Shown: piece by piece, positions 37,398 through 46,295 of the stretch | Layout of the letters: the number at the start of each line of letters is the position of its first letter | Position numbering within the stretch: the first letter of the stretch is position 1 | From: TM7 phylum sp. oral taxon 348 | Lineage (GTDB): Bacteria > Patescibacteriota > Saccharimonadia > Saccharimonadales > Saccharimonadaceae | Direction: 5' to 3' | Length of the DNA stretch: 64,000 nucleotides | Assembly: GCA_007845485.1 (NCBI GenBank) | Contig: SDRW01000001.1 | Span: 186,001-250,000 of the forward strand | Made by a program: the position numbers and the translations under genes | The notes under the pieces: generated by a model | Database searches by the model: none | The model's input: only the letters and a program-made list of their open reading frames with translations | Told to the model about the DNA's origin: nothing

Positions 37398-38039
37398 CTA
37401 TTTCTTACTTTTAGCAATGTCCTCAAATTTGGCCTGCTTAGCAAGCTTAATTAAAGCTTCTTTAGCAGCAGTTTCAGTTATACCAATACCTTCATTATAA
37501 TTTTGAAGAAGAGTAAATACATAAATAGATTTACCTTTAATTACCATTAGTGCAGCGCGCCAATCTGCTGCTACAGGTGCAAACATATAGAATCTTGCGC
37601 TATCACCCAAATCTTTAATAGAAGTTCCCTGACCTTCAATTATAGGAATATTTTTCTTTAAATCCTCTTCTTTTTCATAGGTAAATTTATTAATATGGAT
37701 AGACGCCGCTACATTATTCTTAGTCATAGTCATACCATATTTAACACCTTCACCAAGTGAATCTTTTTGCGCAACTAGAACACCAGATACTTCTGGCTTA
37801 CTAAAGTCCTTGGCTAAATCTTTAAAGGAATCCTTGACTTGATTTTCTGTTACAATCTTATCAGCGCCAATCGTAACACTTCTATTGAAAACTCTTTCGT
37901 CTTGAGTTTTCTCGCCTGATTTAGTTTTATTCTGACCCGCAAGTTTAATAATTGCCCAACTGATTAAAATTAAAAGCAATATAATGCTTACAACTATAAA
38001 TATTTTTCCTTGTACCTTCATTTTATTATCCCCATTCAT
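37398..38039 (-). CDS. Membrane-anchored protein between dnaK and dnaJ, unknown
   Basis: About 213 residues with one N-terminal membrane span (about 11-33) and an external, lysine-rich alpha/beta domain of 175 residues. No family is recognised. The first in-frame codons are TTG 38042 and ATG 38039; ATG 38021 has GGGGA upstream and is also possible. It lies after the dnaK terminator and before the dnaJ CIRCE, so it is probably a separate unit. Its location inside the heat-shock locus hints at an envelope-stress role, without direct support. Confidence 0.65.
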   Translation of the reverse strand: MNGDNKMKVQGKIFIVVSIILLLILISWAIIKLAGQNKTKSGEKTQDERVFNRSVTIGADKIVTENQVKDSFKDLAKDFSKPEVSGVLVAQKDSLGEGVKYGMTMTKNNVAASIHINKFTYEKEEDLKKNIPIIEGQGTSIKDLGDSARFYMFAPVAADWRAALMVIKGKSIYVFTLLQNYNEGIGITETAAKEALIKLAKQAKFEDIAKSKK

Positions 38040-38080
38040 CAATATACAGTATACGACAGAAAAGCATAAGCAGGCAAGTG

Positions 38081-38112
38081 AAAAGCACCGCTTTATTTTA
38101 AACGGTGCTTTT
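38081..38112 (-). terminator. Terminator of dnaK
   Basis: Ten-base-pair stem AAAAGCACCG/CGGTGCTTTT with a 12-base loop; the minus-strand 3' arm ends in TTTTC. It begins 18 bases after the dnaK stop. Confidence 0.85.
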
Positions 38113-38129
38113 TCTTTATAATCAATAGT

Positions 38130-40034
38130 CTATTTATTATCTACAACTTCTCCTTCAACTGGCTCATCCTTATCTCTCTTTTTAGAGTCGTTTTGAGATT
38201 TTGAATCATCTGCAGACTTCTCTTCATTAGCAGCTTGATAAAGCTTTGCGCCTATAGGCATAATTGTATCTTGAAGTGTTTTTGTTGCTTTTTCTAATGC
38301 ATCTTTATCAGCTTTGTCGTCGTCCTTAACCTTTTTAGCATCTTCTACAGCGCTAACAATAGTTTTCTTATCCTCGTCACTAATTTTATCTTTATACTCG
38401 TTTGGCATTTTTTCAGCTTGATAAATTGCGTTCTCAAGAGTATTTCTAGCGTCAACTGATTCACGCTTCTTTTTATCCTCTTCTGCATGAATTTCAGCTT
38501 CCTTTTGAGCCTTTTCAATATCTTCTTTACTCATATTACCGCTCTCTTGTATAGTAATGGACTGTTCTTTACCAGTACCCTTATCTTTAGCTGTAACATT
38601 AAGCAAACCATTTGCATCAAGACTGAAGGTTACTTCTATTTTGGGAACTCCACGTGGAGCAGGTGCAATGCCGTCAAGAATAAATCGACCTAGTGATTTA
38701 TTATCGGCTGCCATTTCTCGCTCACCTTGCAAAACGTGAATTTCTACCTGAGGCTGATTATCAGCTGCCGTGCTAAATGTTTCAGATTTACTTGTTGGAA
38801 TTGTACTATTACGATTAATCAACTTCGTAGATACGCCTCCCATAGTTTCTATTCCAAGAGACAAAGGAGTAACATCCAAAAGTAGAACATCCTTCACGTC
38901 GCCAGCCAACACACCGCCTTGTACTGCGGCACCAATCGCCACAACTTCATCTGGATTCACACCTTGCATAGGATCTTTGCCAAAAATTTGTTTTACCTTC
39001 TCAATTACTGCTGGCATACGTGTCATACCGCCGACTAACACAATTGAGTCTATATCTTTAGCGGTTAGCTTAGCGTCTTTTAGCGCCTTTTCGACAGGGT
39101 CAGCTAAACGATCAATTAAATCTTTTACTAATTCCTCTAATTTGGAACGAGTAAGAGTATACTCAAAATGCTTAGGACCTTCTTCATCTGCAGTAATAAA
39201 AGGTAAGTTAATTTCAGTTTGATTTGTGCTCGACAGTTCTTTCTTTGCTTTTTCCGCTTCATCTTTAAGACGCTGCATAGCTGCCTTATCATTGCGAAGA
39301 TCAATACCCTCTTCTTTCTTAAATACATCAAGAAAATGATTTACAATCTTGTTGTCAAAATCCTCACCACCTAAGTGAGTATCACCATTAGTAGAGCGAA
39401 CTTCAAATACGCCATCGCCAAGTTCAAGAATTGAAACATCGAATGTACCACCACCTAAATCAAATACAGCGATTTTCTCATCTTTACCACCTTCAAGACC
39501 ATAGGCAAGCGCAGCAGCAGTCGGCTCATTAATAATACGTTTAACTTCAAGACCAGCAATCTTACCAGCATCTTTGGTGGCTTGACGCTGAGAATCGTCA
39601 AAATAAGCTGGAACAGTGATAACTGCTTCAGTCACCTTTTCGCCAAGATAAGCTTCGGCATCAGCTTTAATTTTTGCCAAAATCATCGCCGAAATCTCTT
39701 CTGGACTATAACTTTTATCACCCATCTTTACCTTTACACCCGAACCTGCCTTCTCGATTGCAAAAGGTAAGATGTCTATATCTTTCTGTACTTCTTTATC
39801 ACTAAATTTACGACCAATCAATCGCTTGACTCCGTAAATAGTATCCTTTGGATTAGTTACTCGCTGACGCTGAGCAATTTGACCAACTAGACGATCGCCC
39901 TTTTTACTAACTGCTACTACACTCGGTGTAGTACGGTTACCTTCAGCGTTCGCAATAACTTCAGGTTTACCTGCCACCATATGGGCAAATGCACTATTGG
40001 TTGTGCCTAGGTCAATTCCTATAATTTTACTCAT
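38130..40034 (-). CDS. dnaK: DnaK (Hsp70) chaperone
   Basis: ATP-dependent chaperone. The 634 residues have the N-terminal signature [15 protein letters not shown], phosphate motifs [14 protein letters not shown]-like ([17 protein letters not shown]), [12 protein letters not shown], the linker [19 protein letters not shown] and an acidic C-terminus ending in EGEVVDNK. Good Shine-Dalgarno (AAAGGAGAT) and a roughly 70-base leader. Two CIRCE-like operators lie upstream. grpE and hrcA are on a separate transcript because a plus-strand hydrolase gene splits the locus. Confidence 0.98.
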   Translation of the reverse strand: MSKIIGIDLGTTNSAFAHMVAGKPEVIANAEGNRTTPSVVAVSKKGDRLVGQIAQRQRVTNPKDTIYGVKRLIGRKFSDKEVQKDIDILPFAIEKAGSGVKVKMGDKSYSPEEISAMILAKIKADAEAYLGEKVTEAVITVPAYFDDSQRQATKDAGKIAGLEVKRIINEPTAAALAYGLEGGKDEKIAVFDLGGGTFDVSILELGDGVFEVRSTNGDTHLGGEDFDNKIVNHFLDVFKKEEGIDLRNDKAAMQRLKDEAEKAKKELSSTNQTEINLPFITADEEGPKHFEYTLTRSKLEELVKDLIDRLADPVEKALKDAKLTAKDIDSIVLVGGMTRMPAVIEKVKQIFGKDPMQGVNPDEVVAIGAAVQGGVLAGDVKDVLLLDVTPLSLGIETMGGVSTKLINRNSTIPTSKSETFSTAADNQPQVEIHVLQGEREMAADNKSLGRFILDGIAPAPRGVPKIEVTFSLDANGLLNVTAKDKGTGKEQSITIQESGNMSKEDIEKAQKEAEIHAEEDKKKRESVDARNTLENAIYQAEKMPNEYKDKISDEDKKTIVSAVEDAKKVKDDDKADKDALEKATKTLQDTIMPIGAKLYQAANEEKSADDSKSQNDSKKRDKDEPVEGEVVDNK

Positions 40035-40106
40035 ATTTAATCTCCTTTTCTAATTAATTATTTCAAAATAATAAGCAATTAATTCTAATATTATTAGATC
40101 TGATTT

Positions 40107-40133
40107 ATTAGCACTCTTTTTACTTGATTGCCA
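40107..40133 (-). promoter_or_regulatory. CIRCE-like operator upstream of dnaK (proximal)
   Basis: TTAGCACTC-N9-GATTGCCAA: one perfect half-site and one with two mismatches to the CIRCE consensus, 73 bases before the dnaK start. Confidence 0.75.
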
Positions 40134-40154
40134 ATATATTTAATTATAAATTAG

Positions 40155-40181
40155 TTAGCACTCGCATGTCAAGACTGCTAA
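40155..40181. promoter_or_regulatory. CIRCE operator between dnaK and the divergent hydrolase gene
   Basis: TTAGCACTC-N9-GACTGCTAA, with one mismatch to the CIRCE consensus. It lies 121 bases from dnaK and 80 bases from the plus-strand hydrolase start, so it could serve either or both. Confidence 0.85.
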
Positions 40182-40261
40182 AATAATTTTATTTGGATTT
40201 TTACAAGCATATACGTTATTATTATATGTAGTATTAATATTATAAAAGTAGTTTAAACATT

Positions 40262-42175
40262 ATGGGACATTTGAGAAGTATTAAAAAACTAGGTTTAATA
40301 ACTTTAAGCTTTGCGTTAGCTGTATCCACTTTATCGGTTGGATACACACAAAAAGCAGAAGCACAGTCATTAGCAGACATAGAAAAGCATTTTATTAACG
40401 GTAATAACCTGCCATTTGTATCTGGTAACGATACAAAAAACGCTTATTTATTGCGGGACGCTTATAATAAATCCACGCCTAATCTTAAAGGTAAAGAAAA
40501 TAAAGGTGCCGACAAGAATGGTCCTGGCACAGCAAAACTAACCAAAAACGGTATTCACGGACGCTCTCATTATGTAGATAGCGAAGGTAATGAACAACTA
40601 ATTGAATACACTCATCCAGATAACAAACGCCGACCAGCTATTATATTTGTTTATGGAGGTGGCTGGCGTGTAGATGATGGCAACTACAAAGAGAATTTCC
40701 GCGAAAAAGCGGCTAGCCACGGATTTGCATCATTCCGACTTTATTATAAATTGGGACCAAATCGTATTTACGCAGCATTCAACGATATTATGAATGCCGT
40801 AACTCACATACGTAATAATGCAGATATTTACAATGTTGATCCAGGTAGGCTAATAATGTGGGGCGACTCTGCAGGTGGATCACTAACTGCACGTGTATCT
40901 GCATCTGGAAAATCAGGCTTAGCTGGAGCAGTTTGTTGGTCTGCACCAGTTAACGGTATTCGCGACTTGTTCTATAGTGTACCAACTGCACTTGATGGAT
41001 TAGACCACTCTACATGCTTAAACACTCAATGGTCATCATTATTTAATGATGTTATGGAAGTATACCGCGGTCAAGAATACTTAGTACAAGACCCTTCAAG
41101 ACTTCTCAAACTAAGCCCAGATGAGCAGATTAGGTTACTTGAATCTACAGGAAAAGCCCTCGGTATAATAGGTGAAAGACTACCAAAGTTGGCAGATGAA
41201 TTCAAAACTACAGTGAAAGAATTTGGTATCAATGTCGATAAAGTTATAGAAACATACTCTGTAGCTCGCGATTCCTCTAATAAACTCAAAAGTGCTGCAG
41301 ACAAGCTTGATCCAAATAAGGCTAAAAACCAGACAAACGTCCCTTCAAACAACTCAGATCTTCAAGAATTTAAAGACTCACTAACCAGAGTATATAACGA
41401 ACTTGATAAAATTAATGATTCTAGCGACATGGCTAAAAATACCCAGAATCAGATAAAGGTAATTTTAGAAGGTCTTCCAAAAGCACCAGGCGAAAAGAGT
41501 GATATACCGCTAGAAGAGGCTAAAGGTCAAGTTGAGCAGATTGCCGCATCGCTTAAGGAGGCTGCTAATAAAAACGATCCTAAAGATAAAAATTCTTTAA
41601 TGTATAACATAATACAAAAAACTAAGAATGACCCATCAAAGAAAACTAATGCCGAAATAAGCGATGATGACGCTTTACGAGGCTGGATTGGAACTATGAA
41701 TGATAAAGATTCTAATCTATTGAATAATTTTATGGGTATAATAAGTAATATAGGTTCAAATTCAAAGCTTTCTAGCGAGCAGCAAGAAAAGATTTCACCT
41801 TATAGAAGTATATCTTCGTTAATATCTAGCAAACTGCAAGGTCTTTCCAGTAAAGTACAATCTTCCCTAAATGGATCTAATAAGGATATATTATTAAATA
41901 AACTTTCTGAATGTGTTGATAATATTATACATATGTCTCCATCGATTTTTGCTAGCCCGCAAACTCCACCGATGTTTATGGTAAATGCTGAGCACGAAAT
42001 TATTGTTCCAGCTACAGATGCTTATGAAATGAGAGATAAAGTACGCAGCTATGGTACACGTGCAGAAGCATTGATACTTCCAGGTAACAACCATATGGGG
42101 TACGATGAACGTGCCGTAGAGCCAAGTTTTGCCTTCGCAAGATCTGTGACTAACCCAGAACCAGTAGGTAGATAA
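40262..42175 (+). CDS. Secreted alpha/beta hydrolase with a long helical insertion
   Basis: A 637-residue exported esterase-like protein. The signal peptide is residues 1-34 (cleavage near AEA|QS). The alpha/beta-hydrolase fold of the HSL/BD-FAE type shows the oxyanion motif VYGGGWR (130-136), nucleophile Ser203 in WGDSAGGS, and a C-terminal block with NAEHEIIVP (577-583) and His611 in GNNHMGY. The usual catalytic Asp is replaced by a Glu/His cluster. Between them, residues about 265-550 are an inserted, charged, helical and Asn/Lys/Ser-rich region not found in ordinary esterases, possibly a lid or a binding arm. The substrate is unknown. It is divergent from dnaK and shares the CIRCE-containing promoter region; a strong terminator follows. 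Confidence 0.8.
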   Translation: MGHLRSIKKLGLITLSFALAVSTLSVGYTQKAEAQSLADIEKHFINGNNLPFVSGNDTKNAYLLRDAYNKSTPNLKGKENKGADKNGPGTAKLTKNGIHGRSHYVDSEGNEQLIEYTHPDNKRRPAIIFVYGGGWRVDDGNYKENFREKAASHGFASFRLYYKLGPNRIYAAFNDIMNAVTHIRNNADIYNVDPGRLIMWGDSAGGSLTARVSASGKSGLAGAVCWSAPVNGIRDLFYSVPTALDGLDHSTCLNTQWSSLFNDVMEVYRGQEYLVQDPSRLLKLSPDEQIRLLESTGKALGIIGERLPKLADEFKTTVKEFGINVDKVIETYSVARDSSNKLKSAADKLDPNKAKNQTNVPSNNSDLQEFKDSLTRVYNELDKINDSSDMAKNTQNQIKVILEGLPKAPGEKSDIPLEEAKGQVEQIAASLKEAANKNDPKDKNSLMYNIIQKTKNDPSKKTNAEISDDDALRGWIGTMNDKDSNLLNNFMGIISNIGSNSKLSSEQQEKISPYRSISSLISSKLQGLSSKVQSSLNGSNKDILLNKLSECVDNIIHMSPSIFASPQTPPMFMVNAEHEIIVPATDAYEMRDKVRSYGTRAEALILPGNNHMGYDERAVEPSFAFARSVTNPEPVGR

Positions 42176-42200
42176 GCGTACTTACAAAGCACAAATAAAA

Positions 42201-42230
42201 TACCACCATATAGGGTGGTATTTTATTTAG
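42201..42230. terminator. Bidirectional terminator between the hydrolase and grpE
   Basis: Seven-base-pair stem TACCACC/GGTGGTA, flanked by A-rich sequence on the left and TTTTATTTA on the right. It works for the plus-strand hydrolase and for minus-strand grpE. Confidence 0.85.
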
Positions 42231-42248
42231 TTAATTATATTTTATTAT

Positions 42249-42752
42249 TTATTTACGAGTAACCTTCACCATGGTATGTCGCAAAACTACACCATTATGC
42301 ATGTAGCCCGCCTGCAATTCTTCAGATATAATTTCACGTTCACCGCTGGCATCTTCATCAACTTGGACAGCATAATGAAGCTCTGGGTTAAACTCCTGTC
42401 CAGGCTTTGCATCAATTCTTATTACATCAATAGATTTTAATATTTTATTCAAATTCTTAGCTACGCCACTCACACCCTTAACCCAACTATTTTCAGCAAT
42501 ATCTGATGGAATATGAGAAATAGCACGCTCAAGCGTGTCAATCACTGGCAAAAGTTTTAGTATCATAGCATCACCGCCATTACGTCTCGCAGATTCAATA
42601 TCTAGTTCAGTGCGTTTACGATAATTTTCGAAATCTGCACGAATACGTTTAATATCGTTAGTTAATTCTATAACCTCTGGATTTTTATCACTAGTATTAG
42701 CAGTCTCTTTGGTATCTTTTTTATTTAGATTATCTTTAGTTTCTTTTGTCAT
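42249..42752 (-). CDS. grpE: GrpE nucleotide exchange factor
   Basis: Releases ADP from DnaK. The 167 residues have a charged, disordered N-terminus, a long coiled-coil helix (about 25-80 with DFENYRKRTE) and the C-terminal beta domain with FNPELHYAVQVDED and GYMHNGVVLRHTMVKV. It lies 26 bases downstream of hrcA in the same transcript, so HrcA controls it. Confidence 0.96.
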   Translation of the reverse strand: MTKETKDNLNKKDTKETANTSDKNPEVIELTNDIKRIRADFENYRKRTELDIESARRNGGDAMILKLLPVIDTLERAISHIPSDIAENSWVKGVSGVAKNLNKILKSIDVIRIDAKPGQEFNPELHYAVQVDEDASGEREIISEELQAGYMHNGVVLRHTMVKVTRK

Positions 42753-42778
42753 AAAATCTCCATTACTCTATTATTTAA

Positions 42779-43492
42779 TTAAAGTGTTTGCTCTAACATC
42801 AATGCAACCTCTCGTACAAGCCTAATAGTACGAGCATAGCTTTGTCTTGTTGGACCGAGTACACCTATATAGCTACGGTTACTATAAGGGGAACGAAACT
42901 TACTTATTATTAGACTTGCTTCACTTGATTTTCCAATTGGGTTTTCTTCTCCAATATACACATTAAGAGGCTCATCCGGTGATGCTTCGCGTAGCCAAGG
43001 CTCTAAATTGTCAAGCAATCGCGCTACAGATTGAGGAGCAGTGCCTCCATTCATAAATTCCGGCTGACTAAATAAACTACCTATACCGCTCATATATAGC
43101 TGCCCATCAATTGTAGCTATACCAAGATTATGAGTCAACTCAACCAAACTATCAACGGCGCTACGTATCATCTTATCCGCTCGGTCGTGATTGCTAGCAA
43201 CTCTAGCTTCTATAAATTTTGTACTACGATCCAAAGACGGCAATTCTGGCGTGTAGGATTGTTCTGTAATTTGATTAACGTAATATCTATATCCTTTATC
43301 AGTAGGTATACGCCCAGCACTAGTATGAGGTTGCATAATATATCCCATATGTTCTAATTTTACCATCTCACTACGGATAGTTGCGCTACTTACGCCAAAT
43401 AATTTTGCTAGCATAACGCTACCAACTGGCGCAGCAATTTCAGCATACTGCTCAATAATTGCAATCAAAATATGAGATTGTCTGTCTGTCAT
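42779..43492 (-). CDS. hrcA: HrcA heat-shock repressor (short form)
   Basis: Repressor that binds CIRCE. The N-terminal winged helix (about 1-70: LFGVSSATIRSEMVKLEHMGYI) is followed by HTSAGRIPTDKGYRYYV, diagnostic for HrcA, and a GAF-like domain. The 237 residues are about 100 fewer than in Bacillus; the shortening lies in the middle, and the C-terminal GVLGPTRQSYARTIRLV is kept. Extended -10 TGCTATAAT lies six bases before ATG, so the mRNA is probably leaderless, and a perfect CIRCE covers the -35 position, giving autoregulation. Confidence 0.95.
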   Translation of the reverse strand: MTDRQSHILIAIIEQYAEIAAPVGSVMLAKLFGVSSATIRSEMVKLEHMGYIMQPHTSAGRIPTDKGYRYYVNQITEQSYTPELPSLDRSTKFIEARVASNHDRADKMIRSAVDSLVELTHNLGIATIDGQLYMSGIGSLFSQPEFMNGGTAPQSVARLLDNLEPWLREASPDEPLNVYIGEENPIGKSSEASLIISKFRSPYSNRSYIGVLGPTRQSYARTIRLVREVALMLEQTL

Positions 43493-43498
43493 ATCAAT

Positions 43499-43507
43499 AT
43501 TATAGCA
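43499..43507 (-). promoter_or_regulatory. Extended -10 promoter of hrcA-grpE
   Basis: TGCTATAAT on the minus strand, ending six bases before the hrcA ATG. The adjacent CIRCE occupies the expected -35 region. Confidence 0.65.
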
Positions 43508-43511
43508 TAAT

Positions 43512-43538
43512 TTAGCACTCCATAAAAGTGAGTGCTAA
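43512..43538 (-). promoter_or_regulatory. CIRCE operator of hrcA-grpE
   Basis: TTAGCACTC-N9-GAGTGCTAA, a perfect CIRCE. It overlaps the last four bases of gmk. Confidence 0.96.
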
Positions 43539-44248
43539 ATTAGTTTTTGTAAATCATTAAGCAAGCTACGCGCTGTTATTCTAGCATGGTCGTCTCTAGA
43601 GTTAAATAAATCACCACGCTTAATAATCTCACAACATGTCTGCACTGCATTATCTAAATCATCATTAATAATCACATGGTAATAAGGCACTTCTAATGCA
43701 TGCTTCAACTCTTCAATAGAAGATTGACGACGCTTTGGCCATTCGGCCTGAAAATCTGCTTCTGTTTTGTATCGTTTTTTTAATCTCTCGATCCAAGTTT
43801 GATAAGTTGGCGGTACAATAAAAATTGCTATCCCACAAGGAGAAAGTTTTTCATACTCTGCCACGCCTTGAACATCAATATCGGTAATTGCTACTTTGTT
43901 TTGATCATAAGCTAATTTTATTTCTGCTACTGACGTACCGTAAATGGTACCGTGGACAAATTTTGCCTCAACAAATTCACGCTTTTGCAACATTTCCATT
44001 GCCGTTGGCTGATCAATAAAATGATAATCAACTCCATCCTCTTCAGCCTTACCGTTATTAACTCTTGGTAGACGAGTCGTATGCGAAACAATATCTCGAA
44101 AATATGGCATTTTTAAAAGCCGCTTTTTTATAGTATCTTTCCCTGCGCCAGTGATACCAGCAAGCAACACAACCTTGGTTGACCGAACTAGCTCAATGGC
44201 TTGTTTATTCGGTTCATAATCCTTGATTAGCTTTTCTATATCTAACAT
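43535..44248 (-). CDS. gmk: Guanylate kinase-like protein
   Basis: Phosphorylates GMP to GDP by family. A P-loop GITGAGKDT (31-39) replaces the usual GPSGxGKST. The GMP-binding block DIVSHTTRLPR and DGVDYHFID follow, then the YGTSVAEI and DIDVQGV segments. The length of 237 includes about 25 extra N-terminal residues before the kinase core. These extra residues reappear, about half identical, at the front of the gene at 44709-45257. The gene lies six bases after the HAD nucleotidase, forming a nucleotide-metabolism pair. Confidence 0.88.
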   Translation of the reverse strand: MLDIEKLIKDYEPNKQAIELVRSTKVVLLAGITGAGKDTIKKRLLKMPYFRDIVSHTTRLPRVNNGKAEEDGVDYHFIDQPTAMEMLQKREFVEAKFVHGTIYGTSVAEIKLAYDQNKVAITDIDVQGVAEYEKLSPCGIAIFIVPPTYQTWIERLKKRYKTEADFQAEWPKRRQSSIEELKHALEVPYYHVIINDDLDNAVQTCCEIIKRGDLFNSRDDHARITARSLLNDLQKLI

Positions 44249-44254
44249 AAATAT

Positions 44255-44722
44255 CTATAATAAACTATTAAGTACAGATTGCCAATTAGGAAATTCAGAA
44301 CTACCAAAATGGATGTGTCGACCTAAAAAATCACCTGCGCCATTTGCTGTCCGATCATCAATTAAAATATCGCCGCGGTTCAAGTGTTTAACAGACGAAA
44401 ATATAACTTTGCGAAAGAAAATATTTTCCTGACCATCGCCACCAAAATACTTTTTTACCCACGCTAGCTTATCGCCTAACGCTGTCGGATTCTCCCATGG
44501 CGATGATGACAAAATATACAAATCATATTTTTCTTTCAGTCTATCGACAGCTTCAAGAGCTCCTGGCACCGGATCCATCAAGGCAAAAATGCCTGGGATA
44601 TTGTCGTACTCACCGGCGAATTTCTCCAACATCTCGGGCGAAACCTTCGTCAAGGCAGACTCAAAATCGACCAGCACGCCGTCCATATCGATATAAATGA
44701 TCGATTTGTCATTTTCGTTCAT
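44255..44722 (-). CDS. HAD-family 5'-nucleotidase-like protein, copy 1
   Basis: A 155-residue HAD phosphatase resembling 5'(3')-deoxyribonucleotidases (NT5C). Motif I is DMDGVLVDF (nucleophile Asp12, Asp14), motif II YILSSSPWEN and motif IV ILIDDRTANGAGDF. ATG 44722 is chosen: AGGGG lies five to six bases upstream, whereas the longer frame (44785) begins inside the neighbour without a site. It overlaps the preceding chimeric gene by 14 bases and is followed by gmk after six bases. A second, GC-richer copy lies at 51701-52174. Confidence 0.85.
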   Translation of the reverse strand: MNENDKSIIYIDMDGVLVDFESALTKVSPEMLEKFAGEYDNIPGIFALMDPVPGALEAVDRLKEKYDLYILSSSPWENPTALGDKLAWVKKYFGGDGQENIFFRKVIFSSVKHLNRGDILIDDRTANGAGDFLGRHIHFGSSEFPNWQSVLNSLL

Positions 44723-45257
44723 CTTTACCCCTGCCAGTAAAGAATGAAAAATCACGATACACAGCACTTCCATCACCAGGTGCACTGCCCTTATTTCGAT
44801 GAATAAATCCCTGCTTACGGGCAGCTTTTAGATCACCGAGCGTAGGGAATGTTGTCACTTCATTCCATTCGTTTGGTAAGCGGCGTTTGGTGACAGCAAA
44901 GCAGCTATCAACCCCTCTAATCACTACAGCCCTAATTATTTTTATACCCATACGCCTCGCCAGTGTTGTTCGGTGCATTCCATCGACAAGCAGCAGCCCT
45001 TCATGATCATCTTCCTCAATAATAGGCGGAAGCATAACTCCGCCTCCTCCATTTTCTTCATCGACAATATCAATTCCTCCAGTTCCCATATGAAGTGTGT
45101 CTTCACCGTACGGCAACACAAGCTCTCTTAGCTCTTGCTGTTTGTCCACGCCAGAAATACCGACCAACAGCACGATTTTAGTTCGCTGCACCACATCACT
45201 GGCTGCTTGGTTCGGTTGGTAGTTTTTGATCAGATTTTTTAGGTTATTTTCAAGCAT
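44709..45257 (-). CDS. Chimeric protein: guanylate-kinase-like N-terminus plus ParB/Srx-like domain
   Basis: A 182-residue protein. Residues 1-38 align without gaps worth noting with the N-terminus of the gmk product (LIKNYQPN versus LIKDYEPN; RTKIVLLVGISG versus STKVVLLAGITG), but the P-loop is ruined: GISGVDKQ has no GK[ST]. From about residue 50 the sequence is unrelated to kinases and contains LLLVDGMHRTTLARRMG (89-105), a ParB/sulfiredoxin-type nucleotide-binding signature. The C-terminus is basic. It probably arose by duplication of the gmk start and fusion to another reading frame. Extended -10 TGTTATAAT lies five bases before ATG. The function is unknown; a ParB-like NTPase or nucleic-acid role is possible. 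Confidence 0.7.
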   Translation of the reverse strand: MLENNLKNLIKNYQPNQAASDVVQRTKIVLLVGISGVDKQQELRELVLPYGEDTLHMGTGGIDIVDEENGGGGVMLPPIIEEDDHEGLLLVDGMHRTTLARRMGIKIIRAVVIRGVDSCFAVTKRRLPNEWNEVTTFPTLGDLKAARKQGFIHRNKGSAPGDGSAVYRDFSFFTGRGKDERK

Positions 45258-45340
45258 ACTTAATTATAACACCCGGCAGACGCGATGAAAAATTCGCGCC
45301 GGTCTAAAGCCGCAGCCGCAACACCCTCGCTCGCCCAAGC

Positions 45341-46084
45341 TTACTCAACGCCCATCAAAAAACTAAAAATCACACTAACGTACAACTCGTACGCCAATGG
45401 CTGATTACCGCCATCAATTTTCGAAAAATTATGATTCGCGCCGGGGACTATCTTTTTGACAGCAAGCCTCGCCGAGCTGTACGCCGCCAGCAATTCGTCC
45501 TGCGACGCAAGCGGCACGACCACGTCCTTTTCGCCCTGAAGCAGCAGCACATCGCCCGTGAAAGTCGCCGCCGCGCTGGTGACGTAACGCTTGGACGGAT
45601 AAGTCGAAAGAATCGGTTTCGTCGCCGAACTAGAGCCGGTGCCCGAACCGCACAAGACAATTTTCTCGACGTGTGAGAAAACCTCGCGCAGCGTGCTCGC
45701 CATAGTGCCGCCCATAGAATTCGCCACGATTTGATAACGCTTTTGCCGCGCGCCAAAAACTTCCGGCGCGCGCTCACTTAAAACGCGAAATATATCCAAA
45801 ATATCGCGGCGCTCCTCGTCGAAAGTTTTCTCGCAAAAAGCCTTCTTTTCATCGCCCGATTTATAAATTTTCCAATCCCGCGACGAATTAAGATAAGCCA
45901 CATTCGCTACGCCCAAACGGCGAATTTTCTCGCCCAAAATGTACGACTTCGAGCCCCTATCGCCCGCCGTGCCGTAAAGACCGTGAATGAATACGACCGT
46001 CAAATCCGTTGTTGACGCGCTCCTGGCAAACTTAATGATATTGTGATTTTTACGATAATTTCCTGGGGTGTGAATCTTAATCAT
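45341..46084 (-). CDS. Alpha/beta hydrolase, GC-rich
   Basis: A 247-residue cytoplasmic alpha/beta-fold hydrolase. Motifs in order: oxyanion loop VVFIHGLYGT, nucleophile Ser in VANSMGGTMAS (about 125), acid in LLQGEKDVVVP and His in GANHNFSKIDG near the C-terminus. The substrate is unknown. Base composition is far from the bulk: the line 45541-45600 has 39 G+C in 60, against 19 in 60 for a pilC line (16561-16620). Codon use is correspondingly GC-shifted, which suggests recent transfer. CGGAG lies just before ATG. Confidence 0.8.
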   Translation of the reverse strand: MIKIHTPGNYRKNHNIIKFARSASTTDLTVVFIHGLYGTAGDRGSKSYILGEKIRRLGVANVAYLNSSRDWKIYKSGDEKKAFCEKTFDEERRDILDIFRVLSERAPEVFGARQKRYQIVANSMGGTMASTLREVFSHVEKIVLCGSGTGSSSATKPILSTYPSKRYVTSAAATFTGDVLLLQGEKDVVVPLASQDELLAAYSSARLAVKKIVPGANHNFSKIDGGNQPLAYELYVSVIFSFLMGVE

Positions 46085-46295
46085 TTCTCCGTGCTCTCTA
46101 TAGTTAATGCACGCTGAATTCCGTTATGACATTCTTATATATCAACCTCTACATAAGCGAATCGATATTAAATAGATCATCTCATAAGACTAATTTACCA
46201 TAATAGCTATCAACTATTAACATTTCTGTGGTACAATTTATATGTAATTATATGCAACTCTTAAATTATTAAATTGAATAGGATACGTTAGTATT

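Noticed and set aside
38770-39222. 150-codon open frame on the plus strand opposite dnaK
   Set aside because: Antisense shadow of a highly conserved gene; no start signal and no recognisable protein.
45448-45777. 109-codon Arg-rich frame within the GC-rich hydrolase gene, and an 81-codon frame opposite
   Set aside because: High GC content creates long alternative frames; the hydrolase frame has clear motifs and these do not.
46085-46295. Possible T-box or other riboswitch before trpS
   Set aside because: The 211-base AT-rich gap shows no recognisable T-box sequence or strong terminator hairpin; I see nothing beyond weak promoter-like hexamers.
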